From JAGCJX01 sp045638645 (GTDB taxonomy: Bacteria > Bacteroidota > Bacteroidia > Bacteroidales > UBA932), in contig JAZUBU010000019.1 of the NCBI GenBank assembly GCA_045638645.1, positions 1 through 27,041 on the forward strand: 27,041 nt of DNA. The letters are read 5' to 3'. The position numbers and the translations under genes were made by a program. Below are positions 6,847-15,205 of the stretch, in pieces (the first letter of the stretch is position 1; every line of letters starts with the position of its first letter). The notes under the pieces were generated by a model. It was given only the letters and a program-made list of their open reading frames with translations. It did not search any database and was not told the DNA's origin.

Positions 6847-8456
6847 GATCTGTTTTCCATAAGTTTCTTATCTGGATTTGTCTGATCGCCTGGGCAACCC
6901 ATGGAATTTCCTGGATCCAAGCACAAACCCAAGTCCAAACTCAAACCCAAGTCCAAGCCAGAACCTGGAGCAAAGAGGAATTGCAAATGATTCTCCAGAC
7001 ACTGGACGGCCAAGAGGTGAACGAACTCACCGCCAAACTGGACCAGTGGATGTCGGCAGAAAAGGATTCTTGTGCGAAGGTACTATTTGCTAAAACGGCC
7101 TTTGAACATTACAGTGCTTCTCCCGTCATGGGCTACGAACGGGTGGCCCTACACATCGCGGACACATACTTGCTTTCTCCGGAATTCAAACTCTCCGACG
7201 AAGAGGAATTCCAAGTTCTATGGTACACACAAATCACACGACCGAACCAGATCGGGGCCTATGCTCCGGACTTGATGCTACAAGACCCGCTGGGTTATCC
7301 CATTCCTTTACAACAGCTCCCCGGGGACTACCTGGTGCTGTGGTTCGTGGATGACCAGTGTCCGATCTGCCAAAAAGAATACGAACGGCTGGCCGATTGG
7401 TTGCTTACGTGGACACAAGCCCCCACCTGCGAGCTCTCCATGGTACGCTGCTACGTGGGCGATGACTACGAGCGGTGGAAGTCCTATCGGGAAAGCCATT
7501 CCCTCCCCCAACAAGATTCCCTGGTCGTATGGGAAGCCTGGGATCCGGAATTCAATACGGGATTCCAAATAAAGTACGGGGTAATCTCCACCCCGAAGCT
7601 TTTCCTGATCAATTCCGAAAACATCCTGGTCGGACGGAACCTGCAAACCGAAAGCCTTAAAGAATTGCTCGGATCTCTAACCGATCCCAACTTCCGAAAA
7701 ACGCAATTGCACCAATACTTTACCCAACTTTTCGGGACCATTCTGGCTTCATCGGGAGCAGATCCTCAGGCAGACCGCTGGCTGGTACAATATGCCATTG
7801 ACGGCATGTTCCAACAGCAACAGGACGAGGAAGAAAGCTTACGTACCACCTTCTTCGAACTGTACCAATTCCTAAAATCTCACCCCAGTTACCTCCTGCA
7901 AGAAGGGGCTGTATACCTGGGTGAACAATACATCCTCAACCGGCCGGAATTGTGGATCGGTAAAACAGTTGGAAACGAGACATTCTCGGAAGAGAAAATG
8001 GAGGAACTGGCCTTTGCTCTGGAAATGTTCCACCGCAATCCGTTGGGCGCTGTCACAACAGACCTGAAGCTGCAGACGCTCAACGGAAGTGCTTACCGCA
8101 TCACAGACAGTCCGGCAGCCTACACCATTCTGTATTTTTACAAGACCGATTGCGCTGCCTGCGATGCTTTCACCGCAGATTTGGAACGCATTCTGCCCCG
8201 GTTTTCCGGACAGGACCTCCAGACCCTGGCCATTTACACCGGTCGGAAAGGACGCTCCTGGAAGCGGTATGCCTCCGGCTCATCATTGGAATGCGAGCAC
8301 CTGGCCGATCTCAACGGGACCTCTGGGATGTTCCAAACCTACAACTTGTCGGCAGTACCCTCCCTCTACCTGCTGGATGCAGACAAACGTGTGATTGCCA
8401 AAGACATCCCTCCACACACATTGGAAGAAATACTTAACGCCATATATCCCCAATAA
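6843..8456 (+). CDS. Exported protein with two thioredoxin-like domains
   Basis: The 537-residue protein starts with a signal sequence (hydrophobic about 8-24, likely cleaved near IQAQ). A helical region (about 40-135) resembles the DUF5106-type regions found beside thioredoxin folds in Bacteroidetes. A first thioredoxin-like domain (about 140-285) carries the redox pair C173-P-I-C176 in WFVDDQCPICQKEY and a cis-proline loop (VISTPKLFLI). After a helical middle part, a second domain (about 400-535) has C437-A-A-C440 in YFYKTDCAACDAF and its own cis-proline (AVPSLYLLD). It is probably a periplasmic thiol-disulfide protein of the TlpA/ResA group, but the partner is unknown. An 18-base in-frame repeat lies just after the signal sequence. 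It is coupled to coaD by an ATGA overlap. Confidence 0.85.
   Translation: MRSVFHKFLIWICLIAWATHGISWIQAQTQVQTQTQVQARTWSKEELQMILQTLDGQEVNELTAKLDQWMSAEKDSCAKVLFAKTAFEHYSASPVMGYERVALHIADTYLLSPEFKLSDEEEFQVLWYTQITRPNQIGAYAPDLMLQDPLGYPIPLQQLPGDYLVLWFVDDQCPICQKEYERLADWLLTWTQAPTCELSMVRCYVGDDYERWKSYRESHSLPQQDSLVVWEAWDPEFNTGFQIKYGVISTPKLFLINSENILVGRNLQTESLKELLGSLTDPNFRKTQLHQYFTQLFGTILASSGADPQADRWLVQYAIDGMFQQQQDEEESLRTTFFELYQFLKSHPSYLLQEGAVYLGEQYILNRPELWIGKTVGNETFSEEKMEELAFALEMFHRNPLGAVTTDLKLQTLNGSAYRITDSPAAYTILYFYKTDCAACDAFTADLERILPRFSGQDLQTLAIYTGRKGRSWKRYASGSSLECEHLADLNGTSGMFQTYNLSAVPSLYLLDADKRVIAKDIPPHTLEEILNAIYPQ
6924..6959 (+). repeat. In-frame 18-base tandem repeat
   Basis: Two copies of an 18-base unit (CAAACCCAAGTCCAAACT, then the same with two or three changes at the end) stand head to tail. 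They encode QTQVQT and QTQVQA directly after the signal sequence of the thioredoxin-like protein. Copy-number change would lengthen or shorten the Gln/Thr linker by six residues without shifting the frame. Confidence 0.7.
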
Positions 8457-8457
8457 T

Positions 8458-11310
8458 ATGTTGACAGGAAAATACCTCGAACTTTACCGCAGGTTGCGGA
8501 AGTCGATTCCCAGCGAAAGAATGATGCACGATGCCTTGAGCACCCTTGCATTTGGTACCGATGCTTCGTTCTACCGACTGATTCCCCAATTGGTCATCCG
8601 TGCCTACAACGAGCAGGAAATCATTCAGATTCTTCAGGAGGCCAACCAGTTGGATATTCCAGTTACTTTCCGTGCTGCTGGAACCTCCCTCTCCGGACAG
8701 GCCATCAGCGACTCTGTTCTGGTGATCGCCTCGCATGGGTGGGACAAGATTGAAGTACTGGATCAGGCCAAACGCATCCGGATCCAAGCGGGTGTCCGGG
8801 GTTCCAGAGCCAACCAGAAACTGGCAGCATACGACCGTAAGATTGGACCCGACCCGGCCTCGATTGACTCAGCCATGATTGGAGGAATTGCGGCGAACAA
8901 TGCGAGCGGCATGTGTTGCGGCACCTCCGAAAACTCCTACAAGACCGTGGAAGACATTCGCGTCATCCTGGCGGATGGAACTTTGCTGGATACAGCCGAC
9001 CCGGCTTCCGTCAGCGACTTCCGGGCATCCCACCCGGCCCTGTTGGAAGGATTGGAAATGATGGCTGCCAGCATCGCCGCAGACCCCACGCTCAAAGAAC
9101 GGATTCAAAAGAAATACAAAATCAAAAATACGACCGGTTACAGTTTGAATGCATTGGTGGATTACCGCAACGGCATCGACATTCTCAAACACTTGATCAT
9201 CGGTTCCGAAGGAACATTGGCTTTCATTTCGGACATTACGTACCGGACGGTGATGGAACACCGCTACAAAGCCTTGGCCTTGGTCATCTACCCGACAATC
9301 CGCTCTGCCTGCGAAGCCGTACAGATCCTGCAGTCCATGCCGGTCTCTGCGGTGGAATTGATGGACCGGGCGGCCTTGCGTTCGGTAGAAAATACGCCTG
9401 GCGTACCCGAATGCATCAAAACGGTCAGCGAAGGGGCATGCGCCTTGCTCGTAGAAACCCGTGCAGAAACGGAAAGCGACTTGCGTAAGCAGGTCAGTAC
9501 CATCGAAGAAGCCCTCTCCCCGATAACGACCGAAATTCCCTACCTCTTCACCACCGACCGGCACGAGCAGGCAGCCTACTGGAAGATTCGCAAAGAGACC
9601 TTGCCGACCGTGGCCGGTATGCGCAAAAGTGGGACCACGGCCATCATTGAAGACGTCTGCTTCCCGGGACATCACCTGGCCGATGCAACCATGGACCTGC
9701 GGGCCATCTTTGAAGAACACGGATACTCCGATGCCGTGATTTTCGGACATGCCCTGGCCGGTAACCTGCACTTCATGTTCAACCAGGACTTCCAGACCCA
9801 AGCCGAAGTGGAGCGTTACAGCCGGTTCATGGATGCCATTGCGGAGATGGTGGTCAAACGCTACGACGGTTCCCTCAAAGCAGAACACGGAACCGGACGC
9901 AACATGGCACCGTATGTAGAATTGGAGTGGGGACAGCAGGCCTACCGCATGATGCAGGGAATCAAACACTTGTTTGATCCGAAAGGCATCCTCAATCCGG
10001 GTGTGATCCTGAACGACGACCACAAAGCCCACGTATCGAACTTGAAACCCATTCCATCGGTACGTCCTACCGTAGACAAATGCATGGAGTGTGGTTTCTG
10101 CGAAGGAACCTGCGTTGCCGAAGGCTTGACCCTCTCACCCAGACAACGGGTAGCAGCCTACCGGGAAATGCAGCGTCTGGCCAGCACCGGCGAAGAACCC
10201 CACCGTTCAGCAGAAATGCACAAACAATACCGGTATTGGGGCTTGGACACCTGCGCTACAGACAGCCTTTGTGGCCTGAAATGCCCCGTTAAAGTAGACA
10301 CGGGCAAATTAGTCAAAGAACTGCGCCACGAAGGACACTCCGAAAAAAGTGAAAAGATTGCCCTTTCCCTGGCCTCCAACATGGACACGGTCACTGCAGG
10401 CATGCGCTTGGGACTGGACTTGCTGTACGGCATCCGTTGCCTGACCGGCAAGAAAGTCTTTGGCGCCGTTGCTTCGGGTATGCGTACCCTCAGCGGAGGA
10501 CTCATTCCTTTGTGGAACGAGCACTTCCCCAAAGCAGCGCACCGCATCCATCCCCAAACTCCGGATCTGAATTCGGACCGGCCCAAAGTGGTTTATTTTC
10601 CGTCTTGCATCACCCGGTCCATGGGCGTTTCCCGAAGTTATTGCAAAGAAGCGGAGTTGACACGCATCACCGAGACTTTGCTGACCCGTGCCGGCTACGA
10701 CATCATTTATCCGCAACCGCTGGACAAACTGTGCTGCGGCATGGCCTTCTCCAGTAAAGGCTATGTAGAAGCCGGTAAAAAAGCCTCGGATGAATTGGAA
10801 GCAGCCTTGCAAGAAGCCTCACAACAGGGAAAATATCCCATTCTCTGCGACATGAGTCCTTGCCTCTACACCATGCACTGCAACATGGACGAACGGTTAA
10901 AATTGTACGAACCGGCGGAATTTGCCCAGAAATTTCTGCTTGACCGATTGGATATCCAACCGGTGGATGAAAAAGTGGCCATTTTTGCCGTTTGCTCTGC
11001 GAAGAAAATGGGTGTGGATTCCACATTGGCCGACATTGCCCGCCGCTGTGCCAAGGAAGTCGTCGTACTCCAAAGCAACTGTTGCGGTTTTGCAGGGGAC
11101 CGGGGATTCCTGCTGCCCGAACTCAACACGCACGGTTTGCGCATGATTCGGGAACAAGTCTTTGGTTGTGATTCCGGCTATGCCACCAGCCGTACTTGCG
11201 AAATTGGTCTTTCGCGCAACAGCGGTGTGCCGTTCCAATCCATTCTTTACTTGCTGGAACGTTGTTCCCGTCGCACCAACCGTGCCGACCAAGCAAAAGA
11301 CAACCAATAA
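8458..11310 (+). CDS. FAD-binding and Fe-S oxidoreductase, D-lactate dehydrogenase type
   Basis: I place the start at the ATG at 8458, one base after the previous stop, giving 950 residues. An upstream in-frame start at 8395 would add 21 residues that lie wholly inside the preceding gene. The N-terminal half is a PCMH-type FAD-binding domain (about 40-220, with RAAGTSLSGQA and IGGIAANNASGMCCGT) followed by the GlcD-type FAD oxidase C-terminal domain (about 270-525, ending EHGTGRNMAPYVE and DPKGILNPG). The second half has a CxxCxxCxxxC ferredoxin cluster (C542, C545, C548, C552), a second cysteine set (C599, C605, C609), and two CCG-type domains (C759-C760 and C875-C876). This is the GlcD-GlpC fusion seen in FAD/Fe-S D-lactate or 2-hydroxyacid dehydrogenases that feed electrons to quinones. 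The exact substrate is not shown. The 3' end overlaps lnt on the other strand by 64 bases. Confidence 0.9.
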   Translation: MLTGKYLELYRRLRKSIPSERMMHDALSTLAFGTDASFYRLIPQLVIRAYNEQEIIQILQEANQLDIPVTFRAAGTSLSGQAISDSVLVIASHGWDKIEVLDQAKRIRIQAGVRGSRANQKLAAYDRKIGPDPASIDSAMIGGIAANNASGMCCGTSENSYKTVEDIRVILADGTLLDTADPASVSDFRASHPALLEGLEMMAASIAADPTLKERIQKKYKIKNTTGYSLNALVDYRNGIDILKHLIIGSEGTLAFISDITYRTVMEHRYKALALVIYPTIRSACEAVQILQSMPVSAVELMDRAALRSVENTPGVPECIKTVSEGACALLVETRAETESDLRKQVSTIEEALSPITTEIPYLFTTDRHEQAAYWKIRKETLPTVAGMRKSGTTAIIEDVCFPGHHLADATMDLRAIFEEHGYSDAVIFGHALAGNLHFMFNQDFQTQAEVERYSRFMDAIAEMVVKRYDGSLKAEHGTGRNMAPYVELEWGQQAYRMMQGIKHLFDPKGILNPGVILNDDHKAHVSNLKPIPSVRPTVDKCMECGFCEGTCVAEGLTLSPRQRVAAYREMQRLASTGEEPHRSAEMHKQYRYWGLDTCATDSLCGLKCPVKVDTGKLVKELRHEGHSEKSEKIALSLASNMDTVTAGMRLGLDLLYGIRCLTGKKVFGAVASGMRTLSGGLIPLWNEHFPKAAHRIHPQTPDLNSDRPKVVYFPSCITRSMGVSRSYCKEAELTRITETLLTRAGYDIIYPQPLDKLCCGMAFSSKGYVEAGKKASDELEAALQEASQQGKYPILCDMSPCLYTMHCNMDERLKLYEPAEFAQKFLLDRLDIQPVDEKVAIFAVCSAKKMGVDSTLADIARRCAKEVVVLQSNCCGFAGDRGFLLPELNTHGLRMIREQVFGCDSGYATSRTCEIGLSRNSGVPFQSILYLLERCSRRTNRADQAKDNQ

Positions 11311-12947
11311 AGCAGCAGCAGAACGGACAAGAATTGGGATACCCGGGCGATGATATCGCCATGGCGGACATAAAACGTCAGATCGTCGTTCAGGTTCAGA
11401 TTGCCCCTTACCGCAGCTTCTTCCCACCATTGGGTTCTTGCTACAATATCTCCGCGCTGGTTGATCAGGGCGGAGATTCCCGTATTGGCACTCCGCGCAA
11501 TGCTACGACGCAACTCAATGGCCCGCAGACGGGCGTAGCTGAGGTGCTGCTTGTAGCCCGGAGTATCACGCCACCAGCCATCGTTGGTGATGATGCTCAT
11601 CACCTGGGCTCCTTTCAGCACATAGTCGCGGCAATAATCACCGTACACAGACTCGTAACAAATGGCGGTTCCAATGCGGGTACCATCCGAGGCTGTAAAG
11701 ACAGAAACCTCCTCTTGGGTACCATAGCTGCTGAAGGTCCCGCCGAGGTTGATGGCCAATTCCGAAAATCGGGCGATGAGCTTGGGGAACGGGACAAACT
11801 CGGCAAACGGAACGAGCTTGGACTTGTGAAAGATCTCATGCCGTCCCGTCGCATCCAGAATCAGCGAGGCATTGAAGGTATCGTACCAATATCCCGGTTG
11901 CTTTCGCGCCGTCAGCGTCGGTGCACTGTACTCCGTAGAACCCGGATACCGGTTCCAGGGATAGTATTGGATGGTAATCGCACCAAAAACAAAATTGGCA
12001 GCCGGATGCTCCTGCAAAAATGATGAGAAGCGCCGTACCGTTGAGAAATCAAGTACTTTTTCCTCGTCGATACGCCAGGTAAACGTCTCGGGTCCAACCA
12101 AAAACAAGGTTGAATCCGTCACATAGTCCTCCGCCAGACCGACCAGGATCTGATCCTGACGCTCCCGACTCAAGCCTTTGAACTTGCCGACATGGGGCTC
12201 GATGTTGGGCTGTAGCACCACAAACTCCCTGGGATTCTCCTCTTCCTGATAGGTATGATAACGATACAACGAAGAACCGATGGGCAAAGCAATCCACAGG
12301 ACCGTTCCCAGCAACCAGGCCCAGCGTTGCCTCGGAGTAGAAAAATCCTCACCAAAGAAGGGCAAAACACCCCAGAGGGTCAAGACTCGGAACAGGGCGA
12401 TGTTGGCGATCCAGATCCACAAAGTTCCCCCCAGTACGCCCGTAAATTCGTACCATTGGATCCACTCTACCGTATTGGCAAAAGCATTGCCCAACATCAG
12501 CCAGGGGAATGAGAGTTCCGAATCGGTGTAGAAATACTCCCAGCCGATCCAGGAGGCCACCAGGAAAATATAGGGAAGCATTCGGAAAGACCGGTCACCT
12601 CGCTGTTTGTCCAATTGTTTGCGGAACTGACGGAACAAAACGAAAAGGAATGCCATCTGGGCACTGTTACCCACCAATGCCCCCAGGGCTCCTGCCCAGG
12701 TAGCATAGCGTAGCCACATAATGGTCAATAAGTTCCAGCAGACAAAAAAGAGAACACAAATCCACCCCCTGTGTTTGCAGTCACTTTCGTACCAATAACG
12801 CTCCAACGCCAGGAAGGGAATCCAAGCGAAGAGGGCCATAAAACCGCAATGCGGATTCAAAAAGGGCAGTGACAGAAACAGTACTGACAGAAAAAACAGC
12901 CCCCATCGGAAGGCTACCGGAATGTATTCTCTGAGATTTTTCATCAT
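11247..12947 (-). CDS. lnt: Apolipoprotein N-acyltransferase
   Basis: The 566-residue inner-membrane enzyme adds the third acyl chain to the N-terminal cysteine of lipoproteins. N-terminal hydrophobic segments (about 10-250) are followed by a periplasmic nitrilase-type domain with a complete triad: E287 (VGPETF), K377 (HKSKLVPFAE) and C430 (TAICYES), equivalent to E267, K335 and C387 of E. coli. The loop SIITNDGWW and the stretch RAIELRRSIARSANTG are typical. A last hydrophobic segment (about 537-553) is followed by a basic tail. The 3' end overlaps the oppositely oriented oxidoreductase gene. A -7 element at 12967-12974 faces this gene. Many lipoproteins in the 16.6-25.4 kb operon would be substrates of this pathway, though linkage alone does not prove a dedicated role. 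Confidence 0.95.
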   Translation of the reverse strand: MMKNLREYIPVAFRWGLFFLSVLFLSLPFLNPHCGFMALFAWIPFLALERYWYESDCKHRGWICVLFFVCWNLLTIMWLRYATWAGALGALVGNSAQMAFLFVLFRQFRKQLDKQRGDRSFRMLPYIFLVASWIGWEYFYTDSELSFPWLMLGNAFANTVEWIQWYEFTGVLGGTLWIWIANIALFRVLTLWGVLPFFGEDFSTPRQRWAWLLGTVLWIALPIGSSLYRYHTYQEEENPREFVVLQPNIEPHVGKFKGLSRERQDQILVGLAEDYVTDSTLFLVGPETFTWRIDEEKVLDFSTVRRFSSFLQEHPAANFVFGAITIQYYPWNRYPGSTEYSAPTLTARKQPGYWYDTFNASLILDATGRHEIFHKSKLVPFAEFVPFPKLIARFSELAINLGGTFSSYGTQEEVSVFTASDGTRIGTAICYESVYGDYCRDYVLKGAQVMSIITNDGWWRDTPGYKQHLSYARLRAIELRRSIARSANTGISALINQRGDIVARTQWWEEAAVRGNLNLNDDLTFYVRHGDIIARVSQFLSVLLLLYWLSFAWSARLVRREQRSSK

Positions 12948-12966
12948 ATTCTATCGTATAAACAAA

Positions 12967-12974
12967 CAAAGATA
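12967..12974 (-). promoter_or_regulatory. lnt: -7 element of the lnt promoter
   Basis: The minus strand reads TATCTTTG, matching the Bacteroidetes -7 element, about 20 bases upstream of the lnt start. No clear TTTG is found 19-21 bases further upstream. It forms a perfect inverted repeat with the plus-strand -7 element at 12988-12995. Confidence 0.5.
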
Positions 12975-12987
12975 AAGACTTTTCCGT

Positions 12988-12995
12988 TATCTTTG
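12988..12995 (+). promoter_or_regulatory. -7 element of the LysE-family gene
   Basis: TATCTTTG followed by CGCC matches the Bacteroidetes -7 element. It lies 23 bases upstream of the ATG at 13019. Transcription would start at about 13002, which argues against the TTG at 13004 as start codon. The -33 region is not conserved and overlaps the -7 box of the divergent lnt promoter. Confidence 0.55.
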
Positions 12996-13018
12996 CGCCT
13001 TCATTGCAGGCAAGTATT

Positions 13019-13663
13019 ATGATAGAACTTCTCATCAAAGGTATGATCGTCGGACTCGGAGCTTCCATTCCCTTGGGACCGCTGGGTGTTCTCTGTATCC
13101 AAAAGACTCTTAGCAAAGGAAAATGGTCGGGAGTTGCTACAGGACTGGGAGGGGCTGTCTCTGACCTGTTCTTTTCTGCCCTGGCCTTGTTTGGGCTGGC
13201 CATGATTCAAGAATGGCTGCAGCGAAACGACATGATCATCTCCCTGGTGGGAGGCATCATCATCATCGGCATCGGTATCAGTGTATTCGTGACCAACCCG
13301 ATCAAACAATTGCGTCGTCCCAAAGACACCAACCAACGCTATTGGGGAGACTTTCTGACCTCATTTGCGATGACCATCGCCAATCCCGGTGCGTTGCTGC
13401 TTCTGTTGGGACTGTTTACCTTTGTCGGCCTGGACCTGAGCATCCGCTCCCTGCCACGAATCGCCATCGTTATGGCTGGGGTTTTTGCGGGAGCCATGAT
13501 CTGGTGGTTGGCGTTGGCCGGTCTGATCAACAAATTCCGGAACCGGTTCCGTCTCCGTCAGTTGTTGGCCATCAACCGGATTGCAGGTATTGCCATTGTC
13601 ATCCTGGGTATTATCTACGGCTTCAAAGGGCTGATCCAGTCCATCACCGAGAAACTCATCTAA
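13019..13663 (+). CDS. LysE-family amino-acid/metabolite exporter
   Basis: Starting from the ATG at 13019, the product is 214 residues and very hydrophobic, with about six membrane segments. The N-terminal stretch GLGASIPLGPLGVLCIQKTL fits the LysE/RhtB signature (Pro-Gly/Pro-rich loop after the first helix). TIANPGALLLLLGLF is the matching motif in the second half. A TTG five codons upstream is also in frame but lies at the expected transcription start. LysE proteins export amino acids or related compounds, and the substrate here is unknown. Its tail faces the tail of the serine hydrolase gene with only 12 bases between them. Confidence 0.85.
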   Translation: MIELLIKGMIVGLGASIPLGPLGVLCIQKTLSKGKWSGVATGLGGAVSDLFFSALALFGLAMIQEWLQRNDMIISLVGGIIIIGIGISVFVTNPIKQLRRPKDTNQRYWGDFLTSFAMTIANPGALLLLLGLFTFVGLDLSIRSLPRIAIVMAGVFAGAMIWWLALAGLINKFRNRFRLRQLLAINRIAGIAIVILGIIYGFKGLIQSITEKLI

Positions 13664-13675
13664 TCCCCGTATCCC

Positions 13676-15178
13676 TTACGGTAAAAACGTACAGGTAAAG
13701 GTTTCCACCTTATTTTTGGCGTAGTTGTTCGAAATGGACAACACGACGGTGTCATTTTGTATTTCCCAGGACAAAAACAAGGAGGTGATCCAATTGACAT
13801 AGTGGAGGGTGGTATGCAGGACTTGCTTGTCACAACCGTACGCACCGGCGGCATAGAACGGGCCCTCCAAGGCATCCTGCCAACCAATGGGATTGAGGGA
13901 ATACGGAGGGAAACCCGCTATGGTATCAGTCTTCCACGTGCGGAAACCCAAGGGTTGGGTGTATTGCAATCCATCCACCTTTGTAATGGTCATCAACAAC
14001 GCATCAGCGCTCTGTTCAAAGTGAACACGGTCCCACTGGTATTTGTTTTTCGGCAACTGCAAGGTCTTGCCCACCAAGTGTTTCAGGACCGATGTCTTCT
14101 TCTTGCCTTCGGGATACTCCAAGGTATAATTGTTTTGTTTGGCCACCAGACGCTGGTAATCCTTGCTCGGTGGAAGGGGTTCGTCTGACAGGGTGGGCAG
14201 AAATCCATTCCATATCAGATTGCGTTGGGGTTTGCCGTTGGTAAAGGAGGCTTCCGTCAAAACAATCACAACATCCTTATCGGGAACAACAATGACGTAC
14301 TGGCCCAAGGCGCCATCCGCACGTACAGCACCGGGGTAAGCACACATCCAGGTCTGGTATCCATAACCAAAATCACCTCCGTCGGATTGTTTCGTACTGA
14401 TCTGCTCGATCCAGGATTCCGAAATCAATTGTTCTCCGTTCCAACGGCCTCCATCCAGCCAAAGCTGTCCGATCTTGGCCAAGGACTCACTCTGGATGTG
14501 AAGTCCCCAACCGCCGGTGTTTACGCCTTCCGGACTTTCTTCCCATTGGACACAATGGATGTTCATGGGATCAAACAATTTGGTCTGCAGGTAATCCAGC
14601 AGCTTCTGGCCCGTCACTTTCTGAACAATGGCGGCGATCATGTAGGTCACCATGGAGTCGTACGCGAAATGCTCACCGGGTTGGTAGATGACCTCCTTGC
14701 TTAGGAAGGTGCGGATCCAGGCATCGGTTCGGTTGCGCATGTTCCAGTCCGGCTTGATCCCCGAAGTCATGGTCAACAGGTCGCGGACCGTCATGGCTGC
14801 CAGGCCGGCAGAAACCGTGTCCGGCAAGTATTCGGGGAAAAATGTCGCTACCCGATCCGTCAGACGCAGACGGTTTTCGTCAATGGCTATCCCTGCAGCC
14901 AGGCTCACCAGGGTCTTCGAACTGGAATACTGGGTATGCTGGTATTCCGGGGCAAAGGGCTTCGGATAGAACTCTCCCACGACCTTTCCGTGGCGCATGA
15001 CAATCAGACTGTGTATATCCGTCTGCGGCATGAAATGCAACGAATCAAACAAAGCAATCAGCGATTGGGAAGGAACTCCCTGCTCCTCCGGGGTGGACCG
15101 GGGAAGTTCGTTTACCTGTGCGACTGTCACGCCCGCCGTGACACAAAATAAAAATGCGAGCAAAGACCATTTTTTCAT
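13676..15178 (-). CDS. Exported serine hydrolase, class C beta-lactamase-like
   Basis: The 500-residue protein has a cleavable signal sequence (hydrophobic about 5-19, likely cleavage near VAQ). A beta-lactamase/penicillin-binding-type serine hydrolase domain covers about 25-340. The nucleophile motif SxxK is S85-S-S-K88 (QYSSSKTLVSL), and the second motif is a Tyr in FAYDSMVTYM (YDS instead of YxN). DFGYGYQTWMCAYPGAVRADGALGQ precedes the third active-site region. The C-terminal 150 residues are an extra beta-rich domain. Relatives include esterases, D-aminopeptidases and EstB-type enzymes, so antibiotic resistance should not be assumed. It follows the MATE gene by 27 bases and may be cotranscribed with it. 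Confidence 0.85.
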   Translation of the reverse strand: MKKWSLLAFLFCVTAGVTVAQVNELPRSTPEEQGVPSQSLIALFDSLHFMPQTDIHSLIVMRHGKVVGEFYPKPFAPEYQHTQYSSSKTLVSLAAGIAIDENRLRLTDRVATFFPEYLPDTVSAGLAAMTVRDLLTMTSGIKPDWNMRNRTDAWIRTFLSKEVIYQPGEHFAYDSMVTYMIAAIVQKVTGQKLLDYLQTKLFDPMNIHCVQWEESPEGVNTGGWGLHIQSESLAKIGQLWLDGGRWNGEQLISESWIEQISTKQSDGGDFGYGYQTWMCAYPGAVRADGALGQYVIVVPDKDVVIVLTEASFTNGKPQRNLIWNGFLPTLSDEPLPPSKDYQRLVAKQNNYTLEYPEGKKKTSVLKHLVGKTLQLPKNKYQWDRVHFEQSADALLMTITKVDGLQYTQPLGFRTWKTDTIAGFPPYSLNPIGWQDALEGPFYAAGAYGCDKQVLHTTLHYVNWITSLFLSWEIQNDTVVLSISNNYAKNKVETFTCTFLP

Positions 15179-15205
15179 AATGGGTAAAATTACAAAATTT
15201 CAGAA

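Noticed and set aside
8395..8457. Longer N-terminus of the oxidoreductase
   Set aside because: The extra 21 residues would lie wholly within the thioredoxin-like gene. The ATG at 8458 directly follows that gene's stop.
8869..10032. Open frame of 387 codons on the minus strand
   Set aside because: It is antisense to the FAD/Fe-S oxidoreductase, whose cofactor motifs are complete. Long antisense frames are expected with this codon bias.
11196..12023. Open frame of 275 codons on the plus strand over lnt
   Set aside because: Lnt has its full catalytic triad on the other strand, and the plus-strand frame has no domain pattern.
13676..15178. Beta-lactamase resistance gene
   Set aside because: The SxxK motif is present, but the Tyr motif is YDS and the large C-terminal domain fits general serine hydrolases better.
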